From assembly GCA_029990175.1 (NCBI GenBank), contig JARKIP010000011.1, positions 24,898,001 to 24,962,000 of the forward strand: a stretch of 64,000 bases of DNA, written 5' to 3'. Below the pieces are notes generated by a model. It saw nothing but the letters and a program-made list of their open reading frames with translations. It was not told the DNA's origin and searched no databases. Positions 12,878 through 23,030 of this stretch are shown piece after piece; position 1 is the stretch's first letter; every line of letters starts with the position of its first letter. Position numbers and translations under genes: made by a program. This DNA comes from Petunia secreta. Lineage: Eukaryota > Streptophyta > Magnoliopsida > Solanales > Solanaceae.

Positions 12878-13200
12878 ACTGGTCCTTGGCTTTGGACAAG
12901 CCTCTCAGCTTTCTAGGTTTTGCAAGGCTCACAGACCTTGTTCATAGGGCTCCTCACTGGTCCTCGGCTTTGATCAAGCCTCTCAGTTTCCTAGGTAGCC
13001 AAGACCGCACTGGTCTTCAAGGAGGGACCCCATTGGTCGTTTATAGACATAGAGGCTTCACTCTCCTAGTATGCGACAAGCATACTTCAATTATCATGAA
13101 TGCAGCTGGACAGTCAACATAGACCTGCACACACATAAAACCATTCACGAGAGGGACCCCACTGATCCTTTTAAAGACATCAGGGGCTTCGCCTCTTAGA
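12878..13200. repeat. Imperfect duplications in element B interior
   Basis: A segment beginning CACTGGTCCTTGGCTTTG and continuing AAGCCTCTCAGCTTTCTAGG recurs about 75 bp later. Shorter echoes containing GAGGGACCCCA follow at about 13022 and 13151. No function is apparent. Confidence 0.6.
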
Positions 13201-13966
13201 TCTCACTACACCAGGCCATCTCTAAAACACAAACCAACCAAATCTGCCTAACTTTCCCCGGACTACAATTCTGTCTTCTTCACAAAATTCTGCACAATGA
13301 TATCAAATTCTCCGTGGACTGCTATGACCACACAGATTCTGCTAAATTCTTCCATTTTCTAACCTAAAGACAACATAGGAGACAAAATTCTAAATTTGAT
13401 TTTGCTCAAAACATGGTTAGGAATGAGGATTCATTATCACATAGCACATAATATGCATTGTCGTTGGGTTTCAAAACCCGTCAACAAAAGGGCGGTTTCT
13501 TAATTCCTGGAAACGGTATCAAGGATCGGGTCCAAACTAAGGTGTATATGCATGCATGCTCTAAAATCTCCTTCTAAGAGTAGGCTAACGGTTGAGGCTG
13601 ACTCGACCTATGCAGGATAGACCTGGCCTCACAACACAGTAGAACTGCCCATGACAAAACCAGGCAACATCAATATCCCGAACTAACTTTTGGTGACACG
13701 AAAGAAGTTTCAAAGAGTGAGGTAAGGGCAATGCCCTTCCTGCATAACTACCCATCAAGCGGGTGCCCCGTGATGAAATCGAGGAGGTGAAAGAGAATTG
13801 ACAGGCTCCATGAGGGAGGAAATGCGAACGGAATGCGGACTATGCACAAATAAAATGTAATACATGCTTTCTATAACAAACCACACAAATAGATATAATA
13901 AAACAAATAAATTAGGCATGCTAGTTGCATATAATTGGAAACCTTTATGGTCAAAACCTTTATTGT

Positions 13967-13984
13967 TCCCCAGCAGAGTCGCCA
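13967..13984 (-). other. Primer-binding site of element B
   Basis: On the minus strand this reads TGGCGACTCTGCTGGGGA, three bases inside the right LTR. It is the same type as the site of element A, with small differences. It fixes the element as minus-strand. Confidence 0.82.
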
Positions 13985-13987
13985 TGC

Positions 13988-14822
13988 TGTTGAACCCCAA
14001 AAATTACCCCGAAAATGATGAATTCCGGAATATCAACTGAATGGACTAACTCTTTTGGAGTCTTTGGAGTCGCCACCCAATTTAAGGAAAACAGGGAACC
14101 AAATTAGCAAATGCGTGCAAAAACTCCGTTTTTGGAAAAAGTCAGTCCTTTCAGAGATTCTAAGTAAGAGGTTTTTCTAATTTCGAAAGAAGGTTTTTAA
14201 GGCACTTCCGAAATTCCGTTAAAAAACGGTTAATCCGACAGGTTTCCAAAATATTTTCAAAATATGCTTTTCTAGAAAATTTATCTAAAAAAAATTAATT
14301 GAAATAAAACTTGTTTATGAAAAATATTTAATTTTCACGCATTTTGCTAAATGGCCCCAGTTTGCAATAAATTGAATAACAACTTCAGGATTAAAGATAA
14401 TGAATATAAAGTAAAAAATAACTCAAACAATCAATATTTATTCATAAATAATTATTTTACAAATAAATTGTCTAAGTACAAATTATCTATCTATTAAATT
14501 AAGTAATGAAATGAGTGAGAATAGTAGAGCCCGAAATGCAAACTCGTAAACGAGCCTTGAAAATAATCTTCTCAACTTGAGTCCCGATCTCGACACCAAG
14601 TGACTCCAATGCAATGTATATCCACATTTGTAAGTTAGCCAAACGCGTCCCCAAGTTATTCGTGCCAAAATGTGCCTCGCAAAAAATATGAAAATGAAAT
14701 TGGATTAGTACGATAATAAAATGTAATAACTAATGAAAATAAAATAATAATAATAAAGTAATAAAATAATAATAATAATAATAAATAAAATATATAATAT
14801 TAATAACAATAATAATAATAGT

Positions 14823-14862
<40 letters not shown>

Positions 14863-16683
14863 GGATTTTATTTTTGTAAAATTTAGGCTCAGGTTTGTAT
14901 GGCGTGTCGCGTAGAGGCTCGGGATTTTGATACGGCTTCAAACACGGAGCCCGGGCCGTTGCCATGCCAAGTACCAAACCCATCACTCTAATCACGACTT
15001 GCATTGCATTGAAGTGCATACATTCATCATCGCCTATTTGCTTTAGGGATACGGGGACGGGACTGTTCAAGTGTAGTATCATATTCAAATCAATCCCAAG
15101 GCCTCAATACGTATATATGTATTTTTCATTGGCCAAAAAAAGTGCAATATCTGTTCAAGATCAGTAGGTCCCATAGCGTATGGCATCTGTTTAATATTAG
15201 TAGGTCCCACAGCGCATTTTAGCAGAGTGCATTTTTAGACAGAATTGGATGATATTTCCGGTGAATTCAATAAACAAAACCCAACACACGGGACCACCAT
15301 CGTCCAAACAATCGTAACTCATTCAGTGGGTCAAGCAGATCCATTACACATTTCAATGGAAACGGGCCAAACAGAGATCTGCAAATAAATGGGTTACCGG
15401 AAAAATGAATTCTCCGGTGGGGAAACAACGACCATGAGGGACAAATTCATGGCGAGATAGAGGAGCGACTACCAAGATGGTGCCACTGCTACTCCAACTC
15501 TCCCTTCACCAATTTCAATCGTGAACTCAAGAACAACAGGAGAACATAGTTAGGCAGCATTATAATCAAAACAAGCCATAGGCTTACACAGCCTTTAACG
15601 AAACAATATACAGAACACCGGTCAAATTCCGGAATGCAGAGTGAAATATTCTGGTAAATGAAATCAAACCCAGAACCGGTCAGTGAAAGCAATAGACAAC
15701 AGTTTTCAGCGCTATGTCAATAAAAGTCAAGCGAGAGACCCAAACCTTGGTCACAACAGAACAATAACCATATTAGTCTAAATTACAAACCAAACACCTG
15801 CAAACGCAGACACACAGTAACAAACAAGATCTGAAAAGAAATAATCAGGGGACTCAACCACGACGGCGACCAAAATTCCGGCTGGATTTCTGGTGAACAA
15901 AAACAGCAGAAACACGGTGAAGGAGGAGCGACACCAGCTCTGCCGCAGCGGCGTCGCTGCAAATCCACAACACCCTCATCAATTTCAGCCATGAATTAAA
16001 GAAACAAAAGGGGAACAGAGTTCGACGGCGAGAGGATATTCCAGCGAGAGTACCACCGTCGATCCCTTTGGTTTCGATCTACCCACTCTCTCTGTTTTCA
16101 GGTGACGGTTTTAACTGTGGGTGTCGTGTGTTTGAAGAGGGTAAGGTATATGGGAAGATGATGATGAATCCCCTTCTCTGTTTTAGATCGGAGTGGGTTT
16201 GTGTGTTTGCTGTTGGAATGAGGAAGATGAGAGGGGTGGGGGTGTTTTTTTTTAATCTGATTTTTTGGTGTGGTAATGGATTTATTTTTTGTGAGGAAAA
16301 TGAAGTGTGTGTGTGTGTGTAATATACGTGGGGTGATGTTTGTAAAGGAGAGGAGAAGATGATGATATATGTATGTGTTTTTTGTAGATCTGATTTTTGT
16401 AGGGTGTAGTGAAGGTGATGATAAGTTGTGAGGAGGAAGATGAATGAATAGTGTGTGTGTGGCTAGGGTTTTAGATTTTATAGGGAGTGAGGGTGAGGAT
16501 TTTTAGAATTTGGCTAGGAAAGTGGGAAATGCATATTGCGTAAATAAGCTAAGACTTAAAATGAAGAACGATTGCGGCCCTTTTTCGCTAAAATTATGAG
16601 CTTAATTTATTCTAAAAATTAATCTTATTTTAAATATAATTAGACGTTAATTGAAAATTTCGGGACAAAATTGGGTGTCAACA
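13988..16683 (-). repeat. Right (5') LTR of element B
   Basis: Full-length partner of 6414-9125. It begins TGTTGAACCCC on the plus strand and ends GTGTCAACA. Any element promoter should lie here and read leftwards into the internal region, but I could not single out a TATA box. Confidence 0.92.
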
Positions 16684-16688
16684 ATACT
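16684..16688. repeat. Right target-site duplication of element B
   Basis: ATACT, identical to 6409-6413. After it the interrupted LTR of element A resumes. Confidence 0.9.
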
Positions 16689-17129
16689 AACTAATTGATT
16701 TTATTTTGTGAGGTCTACTTGGTTGAAATTTACTAAGAAAGAAGCAATTAGCCAATTTGAACCTTTTATTTAATTTTTATTCTTATATGTATCTAACTTG
16801 TATATTATAGTGGAAATTATTTTGTTAGATTTAGTTTAATTTATCTTTTGAATCCCAATTATAATTCCGGCCGGGAACTACCTTTGATGGAACCTGAGAG
16901 ATGCCTAACTCCTTCCTCTCGGGTTAACCTGAATCCTTACCTAGAATTTCTAGTTCGCAAGACCATATTTAGGAGTTAATTATATAATTGACTAGAAATA
17001 AAAGTAGGTGCCCTAATACGTCTAGTTAAAAAATATGTTAGGTCGCGACTCCAAGTCTTACGCGTGAGTTTCAATAAGTCGAATCATGTTTCGAACTCTA
17101 ACCGGTTCGAAAAAAAATGGGTGATGACA
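16689..17129 (+). repeat. 3' LTR of element A, second segment
   Basis: Continues the LTR broken at 6413. Positions 16855-17129 match window bases 1-278 and end GATGACA. This is the true right end of element A. Confidence 0.85.
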
Positions 17130-20100
17130 ACAACTTGAAACCTATTACAGAAACTAGACACAACAGAACTAAGTATGAAACTCGATCTCCGTCTGGTTCT
17201 ACTGCCTTGCTTTTGTCTTGCACTTAATTGACATCATAAATAATTGCTCTCTATTTGTTGTTTGACTTCTTGAATGCATAAATAAACTCGGCCAAAACAA
17301 CTTGTATTTATACCGTCTTCAAAAGCCTTTTTCTTTTTGAATTTGAATTCCTTTTCCAATTCGGATTTCCTTGCCTTAGAAGGTTACAAATATTTCCTTC
17401 TTTGAACCTAAATTGTTTTGTCTAAGTCTTCAATCCATTGCCGCCTAGGAAACTTCTTTCCTCAGCTTGTATTAAGACTATGTTGAGTCCAGTTGTTGAT
17501 TTTCCTTCTTGAACTCAGATTCAAACTTAAACTCGAATAGGTCAATTTCACTTTCAACTTTGAACCTTTTTCATTTTCAACTCAGCACCAAGTCCTTTGT
17601 CAATCATCAAAACCTAAGTTAAAGATGTCTTGATAGGCAAACAATTGGCTATGCAGGCGCCAACTCCAAGTTCCTCGATCTTAAAAGTCGAATCAACCAC
17701 TGGACTGCATTACTAACTGTGTCAATCCATAAGAGATTTACATTAAAACAGCATAAGGAAATTAGAAAAAGAGAGAATAGCAAATGGTCTTAATGTAGGA
17801 TATAAGTTGTTTTATGCTTAAAATCATTTTTTTATAAGCATCATCATAGTTGCTAAAACTTCAAAAAAGTCCTTAGTACTAGGAATTACCTCAACTCTCC
17901 AAACTCTGGAGCAACTTTAATTTCAAGTTGAAAATTTCACATCCTGCAACTCAACTAGCTCTAGCTGTGCACTTGCACTTTCAAAACCGAAATCGTCCCT
18001 TGTTTTCTCTGACCAAGTGACAATCCCTGCTTTCAACTTTTTCTTGAAAAGTATTGGTAAGAATCCCTACTTTATCAATACCAACACTACTAGCTTTTTA
18101 GTATTTCTTGATAAGGCCAAGACCATACTCAACACGTCAGATATGTTCTTTTGGTAACAATGAGCAAATTGCAAAAGCTCAATTGCTTAATTCGTTCAAA
18201 GTTGATCATCACGAAGAGTGTACCCTATCTTCACTCCATTTACCTTTGACAATAATATTGAAACATGAAACTATCTTCAAATACAAACCTTGATCTCGAG
18301 CAAATATGCTTTTGTCAATGTTTGAACTCACAAATGATTTTTATTCACAATGATTTTCAGTAAGTTTTTCACAATAGTGGTATTTTAATATGGCAACAGA
18401 ATACGCAGATTTGAAAATCTATGCACCTGCAGTTCAATCCATTTAACCGATCCCAAATTTAAGAAACTCTGCTGAACCATCTATTAGGGGGAAAGGGAGA
18501 TTTGTCACCCCAGGTTAACAAACTCATGCTTAGGTCATGATTAAACATAATTCATTAGTATATGTATCAAATCACGGAAGAGTGATAGTGCACCAAGTAA
18601 GTTCGAGTTTACAGTTCGCTTTATTTATCAAACTGGAGATGATAGATCACACTGCAACTCTTCAGAATTAACCAGCCACTCATCAGAAAAACATAGTTAA
18701 CACGGAGTACAAAAATCAAACCAAACAACCACTAATGCAGCTATGATTTATCCCAATTTGAAATCCCTTATCAGGCATATGCATTTCGTTATATTCACAT
18801 TATGCAGCATGATATGCATCACTGAAACAAAACGCGTCAATCATATAATAGGACAACATTATATAAGTTTTTAGACAATTCAAGATCTTTTCATTAATAT
18901 CATGAATAAACGGTTTCCTCTCTATAGAGAGTTTGACATTTAAGTTCTAAAATATCCATTCAACTATCTCAAATTACCAAAAAAGGAAAAGCTAATAACA
19001 CATTATGAATTAAGATCAGATCACTCAAGTAGACTTTTTATGTAAGCTCCTCATTTTAGAAGGATGTCCGACAAACGCCATAAACTTTTCTATAACAAGA
19101 TATTTGAATTTCGGTGTTTTGAGGATATGATAATTGTTTCTTCATAGATAGACAATGCATTATCCTAGTTTGCAAGTCATAATTGAGTAAGCTTTGGTTG
19201 TGTAAGTCTCATTAGTTTTAAGTATATGCTTATAATCCCCATAAATCTTTTTTACTTAATGTAGTTAAAAGAGAAACCAGATCTCTTTCCTTCAAGATTA
19301 ACTACTAGTGGATTAGCTGTCAAACCGAGAAACGAGATCTGTTTCTTCAAGATTAGCTATTAGAGGATAAGTAGTCAAACACTATGCTCACAGTATATTA
19401 GGCGGAGCTCTACGATGATAAAATGCGATGTACATATGTAGCAACTTACAATCCTCAGAATTTTACTAGAAAAGGAAAGAGCACCAATAGAACTAGACAA
19501 GAACATTATCTTTATGTCAACACTGAGCAACTCCTCTATGTCTGAAGATTTGTATCATCATATATTTCTACCAAATGTCAAAAACAAGTGAAGACACATC
19601 ATAGCCTTTATTCCTCTGCCACTGACCCCAAGCTGAGAGGAAGAAAAGGCTTGTGATCTCTCACTGTCTCCCTTCTATGGGCTTATAAAGATGCGTGGTC
19701 ACACATTCAACTTTATAAAAGATGGTGCTAGTGCAAAGGGTCAAATGGTATCAGAATATGATTGAAGGCTGTCTTTTTCCTTTCATTGTACCAAATGATT
19801 ATTCTTCTTTCCAATCATTGTCTTGTATATGCTGATCAGGAAAAATCAGGGATATTATCATCTTCATGAGGATCTTCAGCAGCAAAGCAACAAACTGAAA
19901 AAGTCCAAGCTCAAGTTTTGTGTGGTATTATAAGTAATTAGATTCTAGTTCTTTGTCAAAAACTGGGGACTAGTACTACTTTACAGGAATGAAGCAGGTC
20001 TGAATAACGCGGACCATATACAGAGGATTCATGGCCGACCTCAATTAATTAAGGATTGAGGCATAATTAATTGATCCATTGATCAAAATCAATTGTTAAA

Positions 20101-21345
20101 ATATCTATCTGGGGAAGATAGGTCAATTGCACAGAAGTAGAAATTGGTCTAAAACTTGTAACTTTGGCACTTTTAGCACCCACAATTCCCCATTAGGCTC
20201 TGATCCTTCAAGTATTTTTCCAAAAACTTGTTTCTTTGTTCCCATGGAGAGCAATTATATCGCTATAAATCACAAGTAAATTACATTCTGCGGCGCCTTC
20301 TGGTCAAGAAATTTCCTAACACATAACAACTAAAACTACTTAGAAACAAGTTGTTCAAGTTGAGATGTGTCTTAGCAATTGTAGAGTCTATGAAGAAGAC
20401 AAGAAAGTGAGAAACAAATTCACTCGTAAGAAAAATCAAAGTGAAAGAAATGAATGAGAATCAAACTCACAAAAAGCTTAACCATCAATAGAGCCTTATG
20501 CAAAAAGGTTTGATGTAGAACAAAATACGCTCTACATAAAATTAAAGACCTTACCGTTGTAACCATATCAACTTTTCAGACCATGATCATCTGCATACTC
20601 CAAGAAGAGTTATTAATTGACAATTTTCTACATATATTATAAAATTACAAGCATTTCCTTATGGATTTCTATAATCTAAAAAAAAAAAAAAAATTGGCAA
20701 AAAGATGGTATTTAGGATGCTACTGTAATTCATAAAGCTGTAGCAAATAGTAACTACAAAAGCAAACTAGCAGCACAAAATTCAATCTAAAAACTCCAAT
20801 CTATAGAAGATACTGCGAGCGGAATTAGGAGAGAACAAAAATCAGTTATGCACTAATTATATAAAAAGATAATACTGCATCACTATGAGATAACTTATCT
20901 TTCCAGACAGAAATGAATTGACAGGTAGTACCTAAGATTCTATGGGCGAATATAAAGCATCGATGAGTTATCTTTAAAGGGTTACTATCTCGTTGACCTT
21001 CCAATCTTGCTTCTTCATGCAGCATCGGTTATCTTCATCTCCTCAAGAATCGCATTGATGGGCAGACATTATTGACAGTAATGTCCACCATGTCTGCAGC
21101 TTATCTTGTTCCCCCTGCCAAAACTTTATCCAAGTGTGTTGTGCCAGCCATTAATTCCTTGTATTGTACCAGCAAGTAGAAACCTAAATACAATGATGTA
21201 TCACTGTCTTTGAAGGAATAAAATTGTGGACAATTTTGACAGACACTTGCACTCAAAGTGAATTATCTAATTCAGCTTAGACTTCCAAATTACTGCTGCA
21301 AATAGAAAACTAACGCTATAGTGCTGATGCTCTTTGAGCTTGAGT
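17130..21345. other. Intergenic DNA, no gene recognised
   Basis: AT-rich sequence with stop codons in all frames. The only structure I see is an imperfect direct duplication near 19275-19382 (ACCAGATCTCTTTCCTTCAA followed by GATTAACTA, then a second similar copy about 50 bp on). It may contain decayed repeats I do not recognise. Confidence 0.5.
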
Positions 21346-21745
21346 GCAATCCCCTTTTTTAATAACCAAAAATTCCCTGTGTGGCAGTGGCACATGGTTC
21401 GAAACTCGGTGAATGATGTGTCCTCTTCTCTATCCTTCTCTATAGAGGCGGATCCAGGTTGAGGATGCCTCTGAACCCACTGGCATTTGAGTTAGCTGGA
21501 TTCAAAATTTAACAGGAATATTTGTATATTTGTAGTAAATTTTTTTAACACAAATATACAAGGTCTAAGCCAAAGCTAATGGATATGGCCAATCGCATAG
21601 ATAATAATGTGCATCCGCCCTGCTCCTCTACTTAAACTTAAATATCAAGCTTTTGTTTGAGGAAAGCTTGAGGTGGTGACGTATGTCTAACCCATACATC
21701 ACGTGCTGTGATTTTGTCACTAGACCAAAGCCTTGAGAGGCAAAT
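21346..21745 (-). mobile_element. tRNA-derived SINE, interrupted
   Basis: Read on the minus strand, the head contains an A-box-like TTTGGTCTAGTGACAAAATC (about 21712-21731), followed by a body with AAGCTTGATATTTAAGT and a tail near AATTTTTGGTTATTAAAAAA. The same body occurs at 52615-52985. About 180 bp of unrelated sequence (21446-21625) splits the body. A degraded pol III promoter and a T-rich plus-strand edge agree with a retroposed tRNA-like element. The family resembles tobacco TS-type SINEs from memory. Confidence 0.6.
21446..21625. mobile_element. Short dispersed element inserted in the SINE
   Basis: Begins AGGCGGATCCAGG and ends GCATCCGCCCT, so its ends are short inverted repeats (GGCGGAT). 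Related copies appear at 30228-30415 and 53655-53815. It lacks coding capacity. Confidence 0.5.
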
Positions 21746-22224
21746 TTATTAGTCAATTATAAAGAGACATCTTCCTACTAATGAAACAGAAAACTAACAA
21801 TTTCATTGAAAAAAACAAGGCTCATAGAGAGATTCCTATATTCAGAAGATAAATAAATTCAACTGTAAAAGAGGTTTTTTTAGAGGAATAAACAGAATTA
21901 GAAATACACATGCATCTAATGACTCAAGCTTACAAAAACTGCGGAAATACAAAAATACATACTTGCAAATAAAACAGACAAATGTAGTAAATGCAAAAAA
22001 AAGATGTAGTGCTTACTGCAATTTGATCAAATGTTCTAATTTTTTTACCTCAACCAAGAAAAGGATGCAATGACCTATCTTTTGCAGCTCCCGATCAACT
22101 AGTTGATGGATAATTTGCAATAGATTAATTTATCTTCCGTGGATCATGAAGCATAACATATCTTTAGTTACTAGTGAGAGAGGGAAGTGATCACAAGTTA
22201 GATAGTTAAGTGTAAATAAATATG

Positions 22225-22720
22225 TTTACTAAAGGAGTTGTTTGGTTCATAGTTAGTTGTACACTGATTCTAATGTATGGAATATTATTATATGGAGAAA
22301 AAACAATTCATGATTGTTAAATGAATAAATAAATAATGCAAGACTGTTATTTAGGGATTACTTAGTATTATAGGACATTTTTTTAGATTGCTAATACAAG
22401 TTACTTATTTCACTACCTAAATTATGTATAATTAATAATATTTGGTTTTTCGTATTATTATTAAAATCTGCATGATTTAAAGCGAATTTTAATACCCAAA
22501 TCAAAAACTCATATGAAGGTATATTGATACCCTTTCCCACTTAGGGTCATCAACCAGTTCATATACGAAAATGTGATTAGGGAGTAGTCCCACCCAGTAG
22601 ATGGACAAGCCAGTAGTACCAATCTTTCTCGTTGGAAGGCTGGGGGCGCCTTGCACGTCTTGGAAAAATAATACTTTGTATCTGAAGTTAGATTGAACAT
22701 TTTAACCAAACATGCCCTTA
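22225..22720. mobile_element. Possible hAT-like MITE
   Basis: The left edge (AGTTGTTTGGTTCA) and the complement of the right edge (GGGCATGTTTGGTTAA) form imperfect terminal inverted repeats around about 490 bp of AT-rich sequence. The 66-aa frame at 22509-22709 lies inside and looks accidental. The target duplication could not be fixed. Confidence 0.4.
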
Positions 22721-23030
22721 GCGTCTCACATTTAGCTTCGGTGTGGACATATATTTTTTTACTTTTTCATTTTAAATTATTTGAAACCTTGTTTTTTATG
22801 GAACTTGACCAGTTTTTGGAGGAAAAAAAACTAGGAGAAAAAGAAGAGTAAGAACATGAAATCTCATGCTTCTCACTGTCGAGAATAAAGTTCATCAACT
22901 AACATGAATGACTCTTACTAAGTATTGAAAGTAGCATACAAAATATCTCATCTAAACTAAGAATGAACCTAAAACTTAATGCAGCTAAAGTAGCCGGAAA
23001 TGTGAACAACTGTCAGCCAAAAATCCCAGT
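22721..23030 (-). other. 3' flank of the malic enzyme gene
   Basis: Probable 3' UTR and downstream DNA of the minus-strand gene. No other gene is visible. I did not identify a single polyadenylation site. Confidence 0.4.

Larger units (their letters stand above)
9126..13987 (-). other. Internal region of element B, no recognisable gag-pol
   Basis: A 4.86-kb interval with only short open frames and no retroviral motif. Recognisable contents are a block homologous to element A near the polypurine tract (9250-9500), two clusters of a roughly 31-bp repeat (9988-10110 and 10455-10550), a motif block at 11733-11790 shared with element A (on the minus strand GATTCCCAAGGAGGGATACG, then TAGGC), and imperfect duplications at 12878-13200. 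Confidence 0.7.
6414..16683 (-). mobile_element. Tat/Ogre-like LTR retrotransposon B, complete, non-coding (LARD-like)
   Basis: A 10,270-bp element inserted in the 3' LTR of element A. Two direct LTRs (6414-9125, 2712 bp; 13988-16683, 2696 bp) flank a 4862-bp internal region. Orientation is minus: the primer-binding site complement lies at 13967-13984 beside the right LTR, and the polypurine tract complement lies at 9126-9142 beside the left LTR. A perfect 5-bp duplication flanks it. In element orientation the LTR runs TGTTGACACCC...GGGGTTCAACA. The first 310 bp of the LTR copies differ at about 15 sites by eye, so the insertion is not recent. No gag or pol frame is visible. Long LTRs with a sizeable non-coding interior fit a large retrotransposon derivative that needs enzymes from a relative. 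Confidence 0.92.
1..17129 (+). mobile_element. Tat/Ogre-like LTR retrotransposon A, interrupted, 5' truncated by window edge
   Basis: The window opens inside the 5' LTR of this element. Its order is: LTR 3' end (1-278), primer-binding site (282-298), internal region (279-4339), polypurine tract before 4340, then a 3' LTR (4340-6413 continued at 16689-17129). The last 275 bases of the two LTRs match with about 20 differences (roughly 7%) counted by eye, which pairs them. The 3' LTR starts TGTTGACACCC and ends GATGACA, giving TG...CA ends. Element B (6414-16683) sits inside the 3' LTR. The binding-site sequence and the LTR start are, from memory, typical of the Tat/Ogre branch of Ty3/gypsy. I see no gag, protease, reverse transcriptase or integrase frame in the 4.06-kb internal region, so it is non-autonomous or heavily deleted. 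Confidence 0.85.

Noticed and set aside
14705..15088. 127-codon minus-strand frame with leucine/isoleucine runs
   Set aside because: The hydrophobic tail is a translated TAA microsatellite in the LTR.
22509..22709. 66-codon minus-strand frame downstream of the malic enzyme
   Set aside because: It falls within a probable MITE and matches nothing I recognise.
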